A stretch of 50,732 nucleotides of DNA from assembly GCA_023554335.1 (NCBI GenBank), contig JAMJQR010000205.1, forward strand, positions 1-50,732, written 5' to 3'. The stretch comes from Candidatus Benthicola marisminoris. Lineage in GTDB: Bacteria > Gemmatimonadota > Gemmatimonadetes > Palauibacterales > Palauibacteraceae. The position numbers were made by a program, and so were the translations under genes. Below the pieces are notes generated by a model. That model saw only the letters and a list, made by a program, of their open reading frames with translations, ran no database searches and was not told the origin of the DNA. The first letter of the stretch is position 1, and each line of letters opens with the position of its first letter. Shown here in pieces: positions 42,383-50,732 of the stretch.

Positions 42383-43399
42383 ATGCAAGACGACAAGGTG
42401 CCCCCAGAAGATCCTTTCGTGACCCCGGAAGAGGCCACGAGCTTCCTCGAGAAGGCGCGCGGCGGGCGAGTTCTCGTCGTGGGTGACGCCATGCTCGACG
42501 TGTACCTGGCTGGCTCGGTGGATCGTGTGTCGCCCGAGGCACCCGTGCCCGTCGTGCACGTCGAGAGCGAGAGGCACGCCCCCGGTGGAGCGGCCAACGT
42601 GGCCATGGGGGTGGCCGCCCTGGGAGGTACGTGCCGACTGGTCGCGAGCGTGGGGGAGGACGATGCCGCCGGGATTCTCGCAGCTGGACTGCGGGAGGCG
42701 GGAGTGGGCTCCGAGGATCTGGTGTCGGTCCCGGGAAGGCCCACCACCCGGAAGACTCGGATCCTCGCGCGTCACCAGCAGATGCTCAGGGTAGACCGCG
42801 AAGATCCCACCCCGATGTCGAAGGAGGACCAGGAGCGACTGGCGGAGAGGGCCCTGAGTTGCCTGGACTGGGCCGACGCTCTGGTCATCGAGGACTACGA
42901 CAAGGGCGTCATCAGTGGAGCTCTGGCTGGGGATCTGCTTGCCGGGGCGAGAGCGCGGGGCATTCCCTCCGTGGTCGATCCGAAGCTCCGTCATTTCTTC
43001 GACTTCGCCGGTGTGACCGTCTTCAAGCCCAATGCCCGCGAACTCGCTGCGGCGCTGGGGTTGGAAGAGGCGCCGCGAGACGAAACGGACCTGCACCCGC
43101 TCCTCGAGCGACTGGGGTGTGAATGCCTGCTTCTTACCCTCGGCGAGGAAGGAATGCTGCTGGTCGAAGCATCGTCCGAGACGCGGCTTCTACCTCCTGA
43201 GACCCGTGAGGTCTTTGATGTGACAGGGGCCGGCGATACCGTAACTTCGGTCCTCGCGATGTGCCTCCTGGCGGGAGCCTCGCTGGGCCAGGCGGCGTAC
43301 ATTGCCAACTTCGCGGCCGGGATCGAGGTGGCGCGACTCGGAGCGGTACCGGTGAGCGCCGCAGACCTGTTGGCGGAGCTGCAGAGAAGAGACCGGTAG
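42383..43399 (+). CDS. PfkB-family carbohydrate kinase, HldE/RfaE1 kinase-domain-like
   Basis: VVGDAMLDVYLAGSVDRVSPEAPVPVVHVE, GGAANVAMGVAALGG, DVTGAGDTVTSVLAM. Confidence 0.88.
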   Translation: MQDDKVPPEDPFVTPEEATSFLEKARGGRVLVVGDAMLDVYLAGSVDRVSPEAPVPVVHVESERHAPGGAANVAMGVAALGGTCRLVASVGEDDAAGILAAGLREAGVGSEDLVSVPGRPTTRKTRILARHQQMLRVDREDPTPMSKEDQERLAERALSCLDWADALVIEDYDKGVISGALAGDLLAGARARGIPSVVDPKLRHFFDFAGVTVFKPNARELAAALGLEEAPRDETDLHPLLERLGCECLLLTLGEEGMLLVEASSETRLLPPETREVFDVTGAGDTVTSVLAMCLLAGASLGQAAYIANFAAGIEVARLGAVPVSAADLLAELQRRDR

Positions 43400-43440
43400 G
43401 ACAGACCTCGACGCACTCAAGCTCAAGAGGGAGCAGAGAC

Positions 43441-45078
43441 ATGCCAACCGATATCGATATCGCCCAGAACGCCACCTTGCGGCCCATACTGGACGTCGCG
43501 GCCGAGATCGGCCTCGGAGCGGAAGACCTGCGTCCGTACGGTCACACGATCGCCAAGATCACGCCGGAGGCGCTGGAGGATCGGCCGGAGAAGGGCAAGG
43601 TCGTTCTCGTGACCGGGATGACGCCGACCCCTGCCGGAGAGGGGAAGTCCACGGTTGCGGTGGGGCTGGCCCAGGCGCTGCGGAAGCTCGAGAAGAGCAC
43701 GATGCTGTGTCTGCGGGAACCCTCGCTGGGCCCCGTGTTCGGCATCAAGGGAGGCGCCGCGGGAGGTGGCTACTCACAGGTCTTGCCGATGGAGGAGATC
43801 AACCTGCACTTCACTGGCGACTTCCACGCCATCACATCCGCCCACTCCCTCCTTTCCGCCGTGTTCGACAATAACCTCCAGAGAGGCAACTCGATCGGGG
43901 TCGACACCCGCAAGATCAATTGGAAGCGGGCGGTGGACATGAACGACCGCGCGCTGCGCAACATCGTCGTTGGCCTCGGTGGCCCCATGCAGGGATTGCC
44001 GCGGGAAGACGGTTTCACGATCACGGCCGCGTCGGAGATCATGGCCATCTTCTGCCTTTCCTCCGACCTGGCCGACTTCGAGGAGCGCGTTTCCCGGATC
44101 GTCCTGGGGACCCGTCCGGACGGCTCGTTCGCCCGCGCGGGGGAGCTGAACATCGGTGGCGCGATGGCGCTGCTCATGAAGGACGCTCTGGCTCCGAATC
44201 TGGTTCAGACCATCGAGGGCGGGCCGGCCCTGATCCACGGGGGTCCGTTCGCGAACATCGCGCACGGCTGCAATTCGCTCATCGCAACGAAGGCCGGGAC
44301 CCAACTTGGAGACATCGTCGTCACGGAGGCCGGTTTCGGGTCGGATCTGGGGGCGGAGAAGTTCTTCGACATCAAGTGCCGCATGGGCGGCCTGCAGCCG
44401 CAAGCAGCGGTCGTGGTCGCTACCCTGAGAGCGATGAAGCACCACGTGGAGGTGACCGGAGACCTCGCAGCGGGATTCGACAACCTGATGGCGCACGTCG
44501 AGAACGTCAGGCAGTACGGCGTTCCGGTGGTCGTGGCCATCAACCGGTTCGCCGATGATACCGACGAGGAGGTCGCGGCGGTTGCGTCGATGTGCAAGGC
44601 GGCCGGCGTAAGCTACGCCGACTGCGACATCTGGGCGCGCGGCGGAGAAGGGGGGATCGAGCTCGCCGAGGAAGTGCTCGGGGCGCTCGATTCCGGAGAG
44701 GCGGAATTCGAACCGCTGTACGCTACGGATCTCAGCCTGCGTGAGAAGTTGGAGGAGATCGCCGCCAAGGTCTACGGCGCGGATGGTGTGAACATGACGG
44801 GCCCTGCAGCCAAGCAGGCGCAGCAGATCGTCGAGAACGGACTGGGCGATCTGCCGGTCTGTGTCGCCAAGACGCAGTACTCTCTCAGCGACGATCCGAC
44901 GCTTCTCGGTCGGCCGAGCGGGTTCGAGATCACGGTGCGGGAGTTCCGCATTTCGGCGGGGGCCGGCTTCATCGTGGCCCTGACAGGTGACGTGATGACC
45001 ATGCCAGGGCTGGCAGCGCGCCCCGCCGCTGAGGGAATGGGCATCCACGAGGATGGCCGAATCGAAGGCCTATTCTGA
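43441..45078 (+). CDS. fhs: formate-tetrahydrofolate ligase
   Basis: VTGMTPTPAGEGKSTVAVGLAQALRKL, REPSLGPVFGIKGGAAGGGYSQVLPMEEINLHFTGDFHAI. Confidence 0.96.
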   Translation: MPTDIDIAQNATLRPILDVAAEIGLGAEDLRPYGHTIAKITPEALEDRPEKGKVVLVTGMTPTPAGEGKSTVAVGLAQALRKLEKSTMLCLREPSLGPVFGIKGGAAGGGYSQVLPMEEINLHFTGDFHAITSAHSLLSAVFDNNLQRGNSIGVDTRKINWKRAVDMNDRALRNIVVGLGGPMQGLPREDGFTITAASEIMAIFCLSSDLADFEERVSRIVLGTRPDGSFARAGELNIGGAMALLMKDALAPNLVQTIEGGPALIHGGPFANIAHGCNSLIATKAGTQLGDIVVTEAGFGSDLGAEKFFDIKCRMGGLQPQAAVVVATLRAMKHHVEVTGDLAAGFDNLMAHVENVRQYGVPVVVAINRFADDTDEEVAAVASMCKAAGVSYADCDIWARGGEGGIELAEEVLGALDSGEAEFEPLYATDLSLREKLEEIAAKVYGADGVNMTGPAAKQAQQIVENGLGDLPVCVAKTQYSLSDDPTLLGRPSGFEITVREFRISAGAGFIVALTGDVMTMPGLAARPAAEGMGIHEDGRIEGLF

Positions 45079-45098
45079 AGCCAAAGAACGGGGGTGCC

Positions 45099-45485
45099 AT
45101 GCGGGCGCTACATACGACCCGGGCCCCGGCAGCGATCGGGCCCTATTCGCAGGCCGCTGAGGCGGGAGGCTTCCTGTTCTCCGCAGGCCAGATCGGCCTC
45201 GATCCTGCTACAGGGGAGTTCGCAGGCCACGATGTCGAGACGCAGGCTGAGCAGGTGTGCGAGAACATCCGCGCAATTCTCGAGAAGGCGGGACTGTCCT
45301 TCAGCGACGTGGTGAAGACGACGGTTTATCTTGCGGATATGGATGAGTTCCCGCTTGTCAACACCATATACGCCAAGCATTTCACCGAGCCGTATCCGGC
45401 CCGCTCGACGGTTGCCGCGGCGGGACTTCCGAAGGGGGCTCGGGTCGAGATCGATGTGATCGCCTGCCGGTCAACGGATCGATAG
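45099..45485 (+). CDS. ridA: RidA/YjgF-family enamine/imine deaminase
   Basis: APAAIGPYSQAAEAGGFLFSAGQIGLDPATGEF; ARSTVAAAGLPKGARVEIDVIA. Confidence 0.93.
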   Translation: MRALHTTRAPAAIGPYSQAAEAGGFLFSAGQIGLDPATGEFAGHDVETQAEQVCENIRAILEKAGLSFSDVVKTTVYLADMDEFPLVNTIYAKHFTEPYPARSTVAAAGLPKGARVEIDVIACRSTDR

Positions 45486-45512
45486 GCATTCGCGCCGGCA
45501 GCAACCGACAGG

Positions 45513-45609
45513 GGGGGCGGATGGCGGCCGGTGTCGCCTGCGGTCTTCAAAACCGTTGCGAGGCGCGAGTAGCGTCTTGGGTGGGTTCGACTCCCACACG
45601 CTCCCGCCA
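45513..45609 (+). tRNA. selC: tRNA-Sec(UCA), CCA encoded
   Basis: 6-bp D stem GGCGGC-CGGT-GTCGCC, anticodon loop CTTCAAA, long variable arm CGAGGCGC-GAGTA-GCGTCTTG, T-arm GTGGG-TTCGACT-CCCAC, acceptor GGGGGCG/CGCTCCC, GCCA end. Confidence 0.95.
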
Positions 45610-46147
45610 TTTCCGTCCGGCGGTCTGCGCCCTCCTGGCGCACCTCATCGTCGTCGGGTCGCTGAGCGCCCAGGATCCGGCCGCCGACTCCGCCGCCGCG
45701 GCTATGGTCGGGCCCGACTCCGTGGCGATCTCCGAGAGTGTATCCCCGATCGCGGCGCAGGCCGCGGTCGAGTCGGCCGGCCCGCCGGTCACGCCCATGG
45801 GAGCCTTCTTTCGCAGTCTCATCCTGCCTGGATGGGGACAGGCCACAGTAGGCCGGCCGGTTCGAGGGGCCTTCTACTTCACCATGGAAGCGGCGTCCCT
45901 TTGGATGCTGTTCAAGACGCAGTCGAAGCTGTCCGCGGCGGAGCGGGCCGGAGATGAGGAGCTGGCCGCTGCGAGGCAGGACCAGAAGGAGGACTGGATC
46001 GTAATGGCAGTGTTCTGGGCCCTGTTCGCGGGTGTGGATGCCTGGGTGTCGACCCACCTCTGGGATTTCGAGGGGGCGGTCGTTCCACCGCCGGATGGGT
46101 CGCCTGGAGTCGCGCTCCAGTACTCCGTTCCGGTGGGAGGCCCCTAG
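45581..46147 (+). CDS. DUF5683-like predicted exported/membrane protein (start overlapping selC)
   Basis: FFRSLILPGWGQATVGRPVRGAFYFTMEAASLW; GTG 45581 gives a plausible signal peptide VGSTPTRSRHFRPAVCALLAHLIVVGSLSAQ. Start uncertain. Confidence 0.6.
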   Translation: MGSTPTRSRHFRPAVCALLAHLIVVGSLSAQDPAADSAAAAMVGPDSVAISESVSPIAAQAAVESAGPPVTPMGAFFRSLILPGWGQATVGRPVRGAFYFTMEAASLWMLFKTQSKLSAAERAGDEELAAARQDQKEDWIVMAVFWALFAGVDAWVSTHLWDFEGAVVPPPDGSPGVALQYSVPVGGP

Positions 46148-46969
46148 GTGGGCACGCAGCAGGCAGCGGCGCCGATCGGGGTTTTCGACTCCGGACTGGG
46201 CGGATTGACCGTCCTCCGGGCGATTCGGGAACGGCTGCCGGGAGAGTCGACCGTTTACCTCGGCGATACGGCCCGGGTGCCGTATGGTCCGAAGGCAGCC
46301 GAGACGATTCAGCGATACGCGCTGGAAGCGACCGACTTCCTGGTGGGCAAGGGCGTGAAAGCGGTAGTCATCGCCTGCAACACCGCCACGGCACGGGCAC
46401 TGCCCGACGTAATCGCGCGTGCCGGCGTCCCGGTCCTGGGCGTCGTCGAGCCCGGCGGTCGTGCGGCAGCGGAAGCATCTCGAGACGGCCGGATCGGCGT
46501 GATCGGAACTCGGGGGACGATCTCGAGCCGCGCCTACAACGCGGTCATTCATGAACAGAGACCGGACGCCGTCGTTCTGGAGCAAGCCTGCCCCCTGTTC
46601 GTCCCGCTCGTGGAAGAGGGGTGGACGGAGGACCAGGTGTCTCGACTGACGGCGGAGAGGTATCTGCGCCCACTGCTCGACGAGGGCATCGATACCCTGG
46701 TCCTGGCCTGCACTCATTATCCGCTGTTGAAGCCGCTCCTGGCACAGGTGGTGGGGCCCGAGGTGGTGCTCATCGATTCCGCCGAATCGACCGCGGAGGC
46801 TCTGGAGGTCCTGTTGGCCGAGGCCGCGCTGGGGAACCTCACCGGGCAGGAGCCGGACGCGCGCTACTACGTTACGGACGAAGCCGCCCGCTTCGATTCA
46901 CTAGCGCGCCGACTGCTGGGTGAGGAGGTGGATCACCTGGAAACGGTCAGCGTGGATTCCACTGGTTGA
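46148..46969 (+). CDS. murI: glutamate racemase
   Basis: GVFDSGLGGLTVLRAI, YLGDTARVPYGPK, VIACNTATA, LVLACTHYPLLKP. Confidence 0.95.
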   Translation: MGTQQAAAPIGVFDSGLGGLTVLRAIRERLPGESTVYLGDTARVPYGPKAAETIQRYALEATDFLVGKGVKAVVIACNTATARALPDVIARAGVPVLGVVEPGGRAAAEASRDGRIGVIGTRGTISSRAYNAVIHEQRPDAVVLEQACPLFVPLVEEGWTEDQVSRLTAERYLRPLLDEGIDTLVLACTHYPLLKPLLAQVVGPEVVLIDSAESTAEALEVLLAEAALGNLTGQEPDARYYVTDEAARFDSLARRLLGEEVDHLETVSVDSTG

Positions 46970-47684
46970 GCTGAATGTCCGTGGGCGTCACGAGGGCCCA
47001 CGTACAGTGGTGAAGCCAGTCGCCGGCATTCAGGTAAAAGCGACCCGGCGCAGGCTCACTGAGCTCGGGCTGGTGGCAGTGACCGAAGATCACCAGGTCG
47101 AGGTCTGGGTCCGTGGCAATGAGCTCGCGGGCATGAGCTCCCAGGTGCTCGGCTCGCGCGTGGCTGCCCGGATCGTCAGGCCGGTCGTGGCGGCTTTCAG
47201 TGCGGCTCACCAGACGAATCAGCCGTGCCGACCAGTCGGGGTGAATCTGCCCAAATACAGCCCGGGCGGGGCGGCCGCGAATGACGGCTTTGAGGGCCCG
47301 ATATCCCCAGTCTCCTCCGCCGAGGCCGTCCCCGTGGGCCACGTAGGCACGGCGTCCACCCACCTCGGTGCGCACCGGTCCCTGGAGAAGCTCGATGCCG
47401 ATTTCATCCTCCAGGAAACGCCCGCCCCAGGAGTCATGGTTGCCCCCGAGCATGCGAATTCGCACTCCCGATTCGACGATCTCGCTGAGGGCACGCAGTA
47501 CTTTGAAGTAGCGACTGATGACGACGGTCCCGTACTCGAACCAGAAGTCGAACAGGTCCCCATTGATCAGGAGATCTCGGCAGCGATCCGGCACGGTCGA
47601 CAGGAAGTCGAGCAGCGCCGCTTCGTTCGCCGGCGGAGCAGCGCCCAGGTGGGCGTCGGAGATGACCACGGTGGACCTTTCCAT
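46947..47684 (-). CDS. UDP-2,3-diacylglucosamine diphosphatase-like metallophosphoesterase
   Basis: VISDAHLGA, NGDLFDFWFEYG, GGNHDSWGG, FGHCHQPEL. Confidence 0.8.
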   Translation of the reverse strand: MERSTVVISDAHLGAAPPANEAALLDFLSTVPDRCRDLLINGDLFDFWFEYGTVVISRYFKVLRALSEIVESGVRIRMLGGNHDSWGGRFLEDEIGIELLQGPVRTEVGGRRAYVAHGDGLGGGDWGYRALKAVIRGRPARAVFGQIHPDWSARLIRLVSRTESRHDRPDDPGSHARAEHLGAHARELIATDPDLDLVIFGHCHQPELSEPAPGRFYLNAGDWLHHCTWALVTPTDIQLNQWNPR

Positions 47685-47761
47685 GGGGCCAAGTATAGAC
47701 TGCCGCTGACGAACGTGAAACGGGCCCGGACGATATTCCGGGCCGCCGAGGGGGAACCGTA

Positions 47762-48208
47762 ATGAGCCCAGATGGGGGCACGGTGGACCGCACGCGAATC
47801 CGTGTGCGGTATGCGGAGACGGATCAGATGGGTCGGGCGCACCACATGCAATACCTGGCGTGGTTCGAGCTCGGCCGCACCGAGCTGATGCGGGCCGCAG
47901 GAGTGGCCTACTCCGCGCTCGAACGGGAGGGCATACGCCTCCCCGTGTCCAACGTTCAGATCGAGTACTCGGGAGCGGCGGCGTACGACGATCTCGTCGA
48001 GATTCGCACCTGGGTCAGCGACGTGCGGAGCCGAACCGTGACCTTTTCCTACAGCGCCACTCGAGTCGAGGATGGCGACGAAATCGCGACGGGAAGCACT
48101 CGCCTCGTGTGCGCGAACGAGGATGGGCGCGCCCGGCGTCTCCCGCCGCACCTGGTGACCGTGCTCCAGGAGCTGCTGGAAGGAACCGAACGGGACGTGA
48201 CGCCGTGA
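47762..48208 (+). CDS. acyl-CoA thioesterase (YbgC / 4HBT family)
   Basis: IRVRYAETDQMGRAHHMQYLAWFELGRTELMR. Confidence 0.88.
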   Translation: MSPDGGTVDRTRIRVRYAETDQMGRAHHMQYLAWFELGRTELMRAAGVAYSALEREGIRLPVSNVQIEYSGAAAYDDLVEIRTWVSDVRSRTVTFSYSATRVEDGDEIATGSTRLVCANEDGRARRLPPHLVTVLQELLEGTERDVTP

Positions 48209-48981
48209 GTCCTCCCCGCGAGCCGGAGATCCGACGTTTCTTGCTCACGTATCTCGGGCTCCGTAGCTTCCGCGCCACCCGGAAACCGCCGTCTCGTCAC
48301 GGTCCGACGAAGCTCGGGCCGCTGGCTGCCATCGTCGCGACGGCGGCCGTGGGCGGTTGCATGGCGTCGATCGAGAGCGGTCCGCCGATCGCAAACCCGG
48401 CCGACGTAGCTGGACGCCTGGTCGAAGACGTGGGCTCGTCCGCACCCGTGACCCTTGGCTTCGATTGGCGGTACGCGGATACCCGGGGGGACATCGGCGG
48501 TGAGGGCGTCGGGCGCTACAATCCGCCGGACAGCCTGCGCGTGGATCTCTTCACGTCGGGCGACGTGGCCATGGCGATCGCCGTGGCCGACGGGGAGCTT
48601 CGCAGCCTCGGTGAGATCGAGGATGTGGAGATCCCGGATCTCGAGTTGATGTATGCGATGGCTGGCCTCTTCCGCCCCGGAGAGGGGGTGGCTGAGGGGT
48701 ACGTCGCCGGCGCGGATTCCGTTCTCGTCTACGGCGGCGAGGCAAGTCGCAGAACGTACTTCTTTGTTCAGGACGGCCGTCTCAGGCGGGTAGAGGAGCG
48801 CGTTCGGGGCCGTACGACACAGCGGGTCAACCTCGAGTGGCCGGATTCCGGGAGCTGGCCCGCCGAAGCCGAGTACCGGAACCTGGTCGAGAGAAGCCGG
48901 GTTCGCTGGATCGTCACGGGCATCACGAGTCACGAGGAGAGCCACCCTGCGGATGCGTATGACCTTCCCATCGTTCCGTAA
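48205..48981 (+). CDS. predicted lipoprotein of unknown function
   Basis: IVATAAVGGCMASIES lipobox; GTG start overlapping the previous stop. Confidence 0.55.
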   Translation: MSPPREPEIRRFLLTYLGLRSFRATRKPPSRHGPTKLGPLAAIVATAAVGGCMASIESGPPIANPADVAGRLVEDVGSSAPVTLGFDWRYADTRGDIGGEGVGRYNPPDSLRVDLFTSGDVAMAIAVADGELRSLGEIEDVEIPDLELMYAMAGLFRPGEGVAEGYVAGADSVLVYGGEASRRTYFFVQDGRLRRVEERVRGRTTQRVNLEWPDSGSWPAEAEYRNLVERSRVRWIVTGITSHEESHPADAYDLPIVP

Positions 48982-49492
48982 CCGCCTGATCCGCACAGGC
49001 CCCATCTGCGTGGCCCTGGCGGTCTGTCTCGGTGCCTGCAACTACACGTTCGCAGGAGGCGGCGGACTCCCTTCGCACATCGAGACGGTCTACATTCCGC
49101 CGATCGAGAACCGGACCACGCAGTTCGCGCTTACACAGGAATTCACCGACAGGTTGCTCGAAGCGGTGAGGCGTAACCTGGGCGTTCAGCTCGCGGCGGA
49201 GGCCGAGGCCGACGCTACGATCGTCGCAACCCTTTCGCGATACAGCGATACCGCGATGAACTTCCAGGGAGTGGAGGACGTCGGCGCGGCAGTGTTCCAG
49301 CGGAGGGTGTCGATCGTGGCAGAGGTCCAGATCATCGACAGGACCCGAAACGAGGTCATCTGGAACGGGGCGGGCGTGAACGGGCAGGGCGAGTACAGCC
49401 CGGAGGATCCGGCGGGTGAGGCCACGGGTCAGGAGGTGGCTCTGGAGAACCTGGTGCAGAAAATCGTCGACGGAGCGCAGTCTCAATGGTAA
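48953..49492 (+). CDS. lptE: LPS assembly lipoprotein LptE-like
   Basis: LAVCLGACNYTFAGGGGLPSHIETVYIPPIENRTTQFALTQEFTDRLLEAV; LENLVQKIVDGAQSQW. Confidence 0.75.
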   Translation: MRMTFPSFRNRLIRTGPICVALAVCLGACNYTFAGGGGLPSHIETVYIPPIENRTTQFALTQEFTDRLLEAVRRNLGVQLAAEAEADATIVATLSRYSDTAMNFQGVEDVGAAVFQRRVSIVAEVQIIDRTRNEVIWNGAGVNGQGEYSPEDPAGEATGQEVALENLVQKIVDGAQSQW

Positions 49493-50732
49493 GACGCGGT
49501 CGGACGGGGCAGGGACGTTTCATTCGCCGGCTCCTTTTGCTCGGGGCCGGGTTCTGGTTCTTACTTGCGGGTCCTGGAGGCAGCCTCGTCGGGGGCGGCG
49601 AGACCGAAGTCGCCGGGCCGTCCGGAGCCAGCGTCGCCTTTGGCTCTGTCGGCTCCTGGGAGACTCCCTCCCCGCCGCAGGAGGCAGAGGCCGGTCACGA
49701 AGCCGAGGGGGAGGCCGCGGGAGAGGTTCACGCGGCCGATGACGAAGGCGGACACGGAGTCCGCATACGGGACGTCTTCTTCGTACTGATCGTCATTCTC
49801 CTGTCCGGTAAGCTGCTGGGTGAGATGGTGGAGCGGAGGGGCCAGCCCGCCGTGCTCGGCGAGCTCGTGGCCGGAGTGATCCTCGGCGGCAGCGTGCTCG
49901 GTGTCATCCCGGACCCCGGCACCGAGATGTACGAGATCATCCACGTCTTCGCGGAGATCGGCGTCTCCATCCTGCTGTTCGAGATCGGGTTGGAGACGGA
50001 TCTCAAGGAGATGTTCAGCGTTGGGCGGACGGCGTCCGCGGTGGCCCTGATCGGAGTCGTTCTCCCGTTCGGCCTTGGCTTTCTCTACTGGTATACGGCT
50101 CAGCCCTCCATCGGTGCGACCCCGGAGGGAATCAGCTTCGCGATGGTCTGCATCTTCGTCGGGGCGACGCTGACCGCAACGTCAGTCGGAATCACGGCTC
50201 GCGTTCTGTCTGACCTGGAGCGGATGCACACTCCGGAAGCGCGGATCATCATCGGCGCGGCAGTAATCGACGATGTTCTTGGTATCGTGATCCTTGCCGT
50301 CGTGGCCGGGCTTGCCTCGGGTGCGGCCGTGGGGGTGTTCGCGATCAGCAAGATCTTCGTGTTCGCCGTCGGATTCCTCGTTCTTGCAGTGCTCATCGGC
50401 AACCGGTTCGCGCCGGTGCTGTTCGACGCGGTAGACAAGATGCGGGTCCGGGGCGTTCTTCTCGTGACGGCATTCTGTTTCGCGCTCGGGATTGCGGCCC
50501 TCGCGGACTGGGCGGGATCGGCCATGATCATCGGCGCCTTCGCCGCCGGCCTGGTCCTCTCGTCCACCAATCAGTTCGATTCCGTCGTCGAGAAGATCGA
50601 GCCCGTGGCGGACGTCTTCACGCCGATCTTCTTCGTGGCCGTGGGCGCGCCCGTCAACGTGCGTCTCTTCATCCCGGGCTCGGAGGATTTCGACCTCGGA
50701 GTTCTCATCGTGGGCTTGATTCTGACCGCGGT
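49486..50732 (+). CDS. CPA2-family cation:proton antiporter, 3'-truncated by the window end
   Basis: Manual translation from ATG 49486: MVRRGRTGQGRFIRRLLLLG...GKLLGEMVERRGQPAVLGELVAGVILGGSVLG...GAAVIDDVLGIVILAVV. Open at 50732, so absent from the ORF track. Confidence 0.88.
   Translation, partial: MVRRGRTGQGRFIRRLLLLGAGFWFLLAGPGGSLVGGGETEVAGPSGASVAFGSVGSWETPSPPQEAEAGHEAEGEAAGEVHAADDEGGHGVRIRDVFFVLIVILLSGKLLGEMVERRGQPAVLGELVAGVILGGSVLGVIPDPGTEMYEIIHVFAEIGVSILLFEIGLETDLKEMFSVGRTASAVALIGVVLPFGLGFLYWYTAQPSIGATPEGISFAMVCIFVGATLTATSVGITARVLSDLERMHTPEARIIIGAAVIDDVLGIVILAVVAGLASGAAVGVFAISKIFVFAVGFLVLAVLIGNRFAPVLFDAVDKMRVRGVLLVTAFCFALGIAALADWAGSAMIIGAFAAGLVLSSTNQFDSVVEKIEPVADVFTPIFFVAVGAPVNVRLFIPGSEDFDLGVLIVGLILTA

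Noticed and set aside
43774-45048. 424-aa minus-strand ORF opposite fhs
   Set aside because: fhs is highly conserved on the + strand; the antisense translation has no family signature.
45521-45580. ATG 45521 as start of the DUF5683-like protein
   Set aside because: It lies in the tRNA-Sec D-arm and would place about 20 tRNA-encoded residues before the signal peptide; GTG 45581 fits better, though neither is proven.

Overview
The window is a GC-rich, very gene-dense bacterial chromosome segment. Its gene content and style resemble Gemmatimonadota or a related phylum; this is inference, with no phylogenetic test. It is essentially all core metabolism, with no phage, IS element or CRISPR array seen. 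Main blocks on the + strand: rpsA; a propionyl/acyl-CoA carboxylase plus B12-dependent mutase cluster; argS-purM-rib operon-nusB; hpf-hprK-mannose-family PTS (IIA-IIB-IIC-IID)-HPr-EI; metK-ahcY; a cobalamin-riboswitch-controlled B12 uptake operon (btuF-btuC-btuD-TonB receptor-beta-propeller lipoprotein); recO-selB. Then a zinc-ribbon gene and ptsN (-), tmRNA (ssrA, +), greA (+), mlaDFE (-), hldE-like kinase-fhs-ridA-tRNA-Sec (selC)-DUF5683-like-murI (+), lpxH-like (-), a thioesterase, lptE and a CPA2 antiporter running off the end. RNA genes missed by the ORF track are tmRNA at about 38523-38882 (tag ANDNLALAA), tRNA-Sec(UCA) at about 45513-45609, and a cobalamin riboswitch at about 28588-28757. 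The most interesting observations are: (1) a BtuG-like beta-propeller lipoprotein next to a BtuB-type receptor under a B12 riboswitch, outside Bacteroidetes; (2) a secreted-protein CDS whose only plausible signal-peptide start lies inside the tRNA-Sec gene; (3) -10 hexamers centred in inverted repeats at several promoters, with leaderless starts; (4) a structured, unassigned 5' leader ahead of the hldE-like kinase/fhs.
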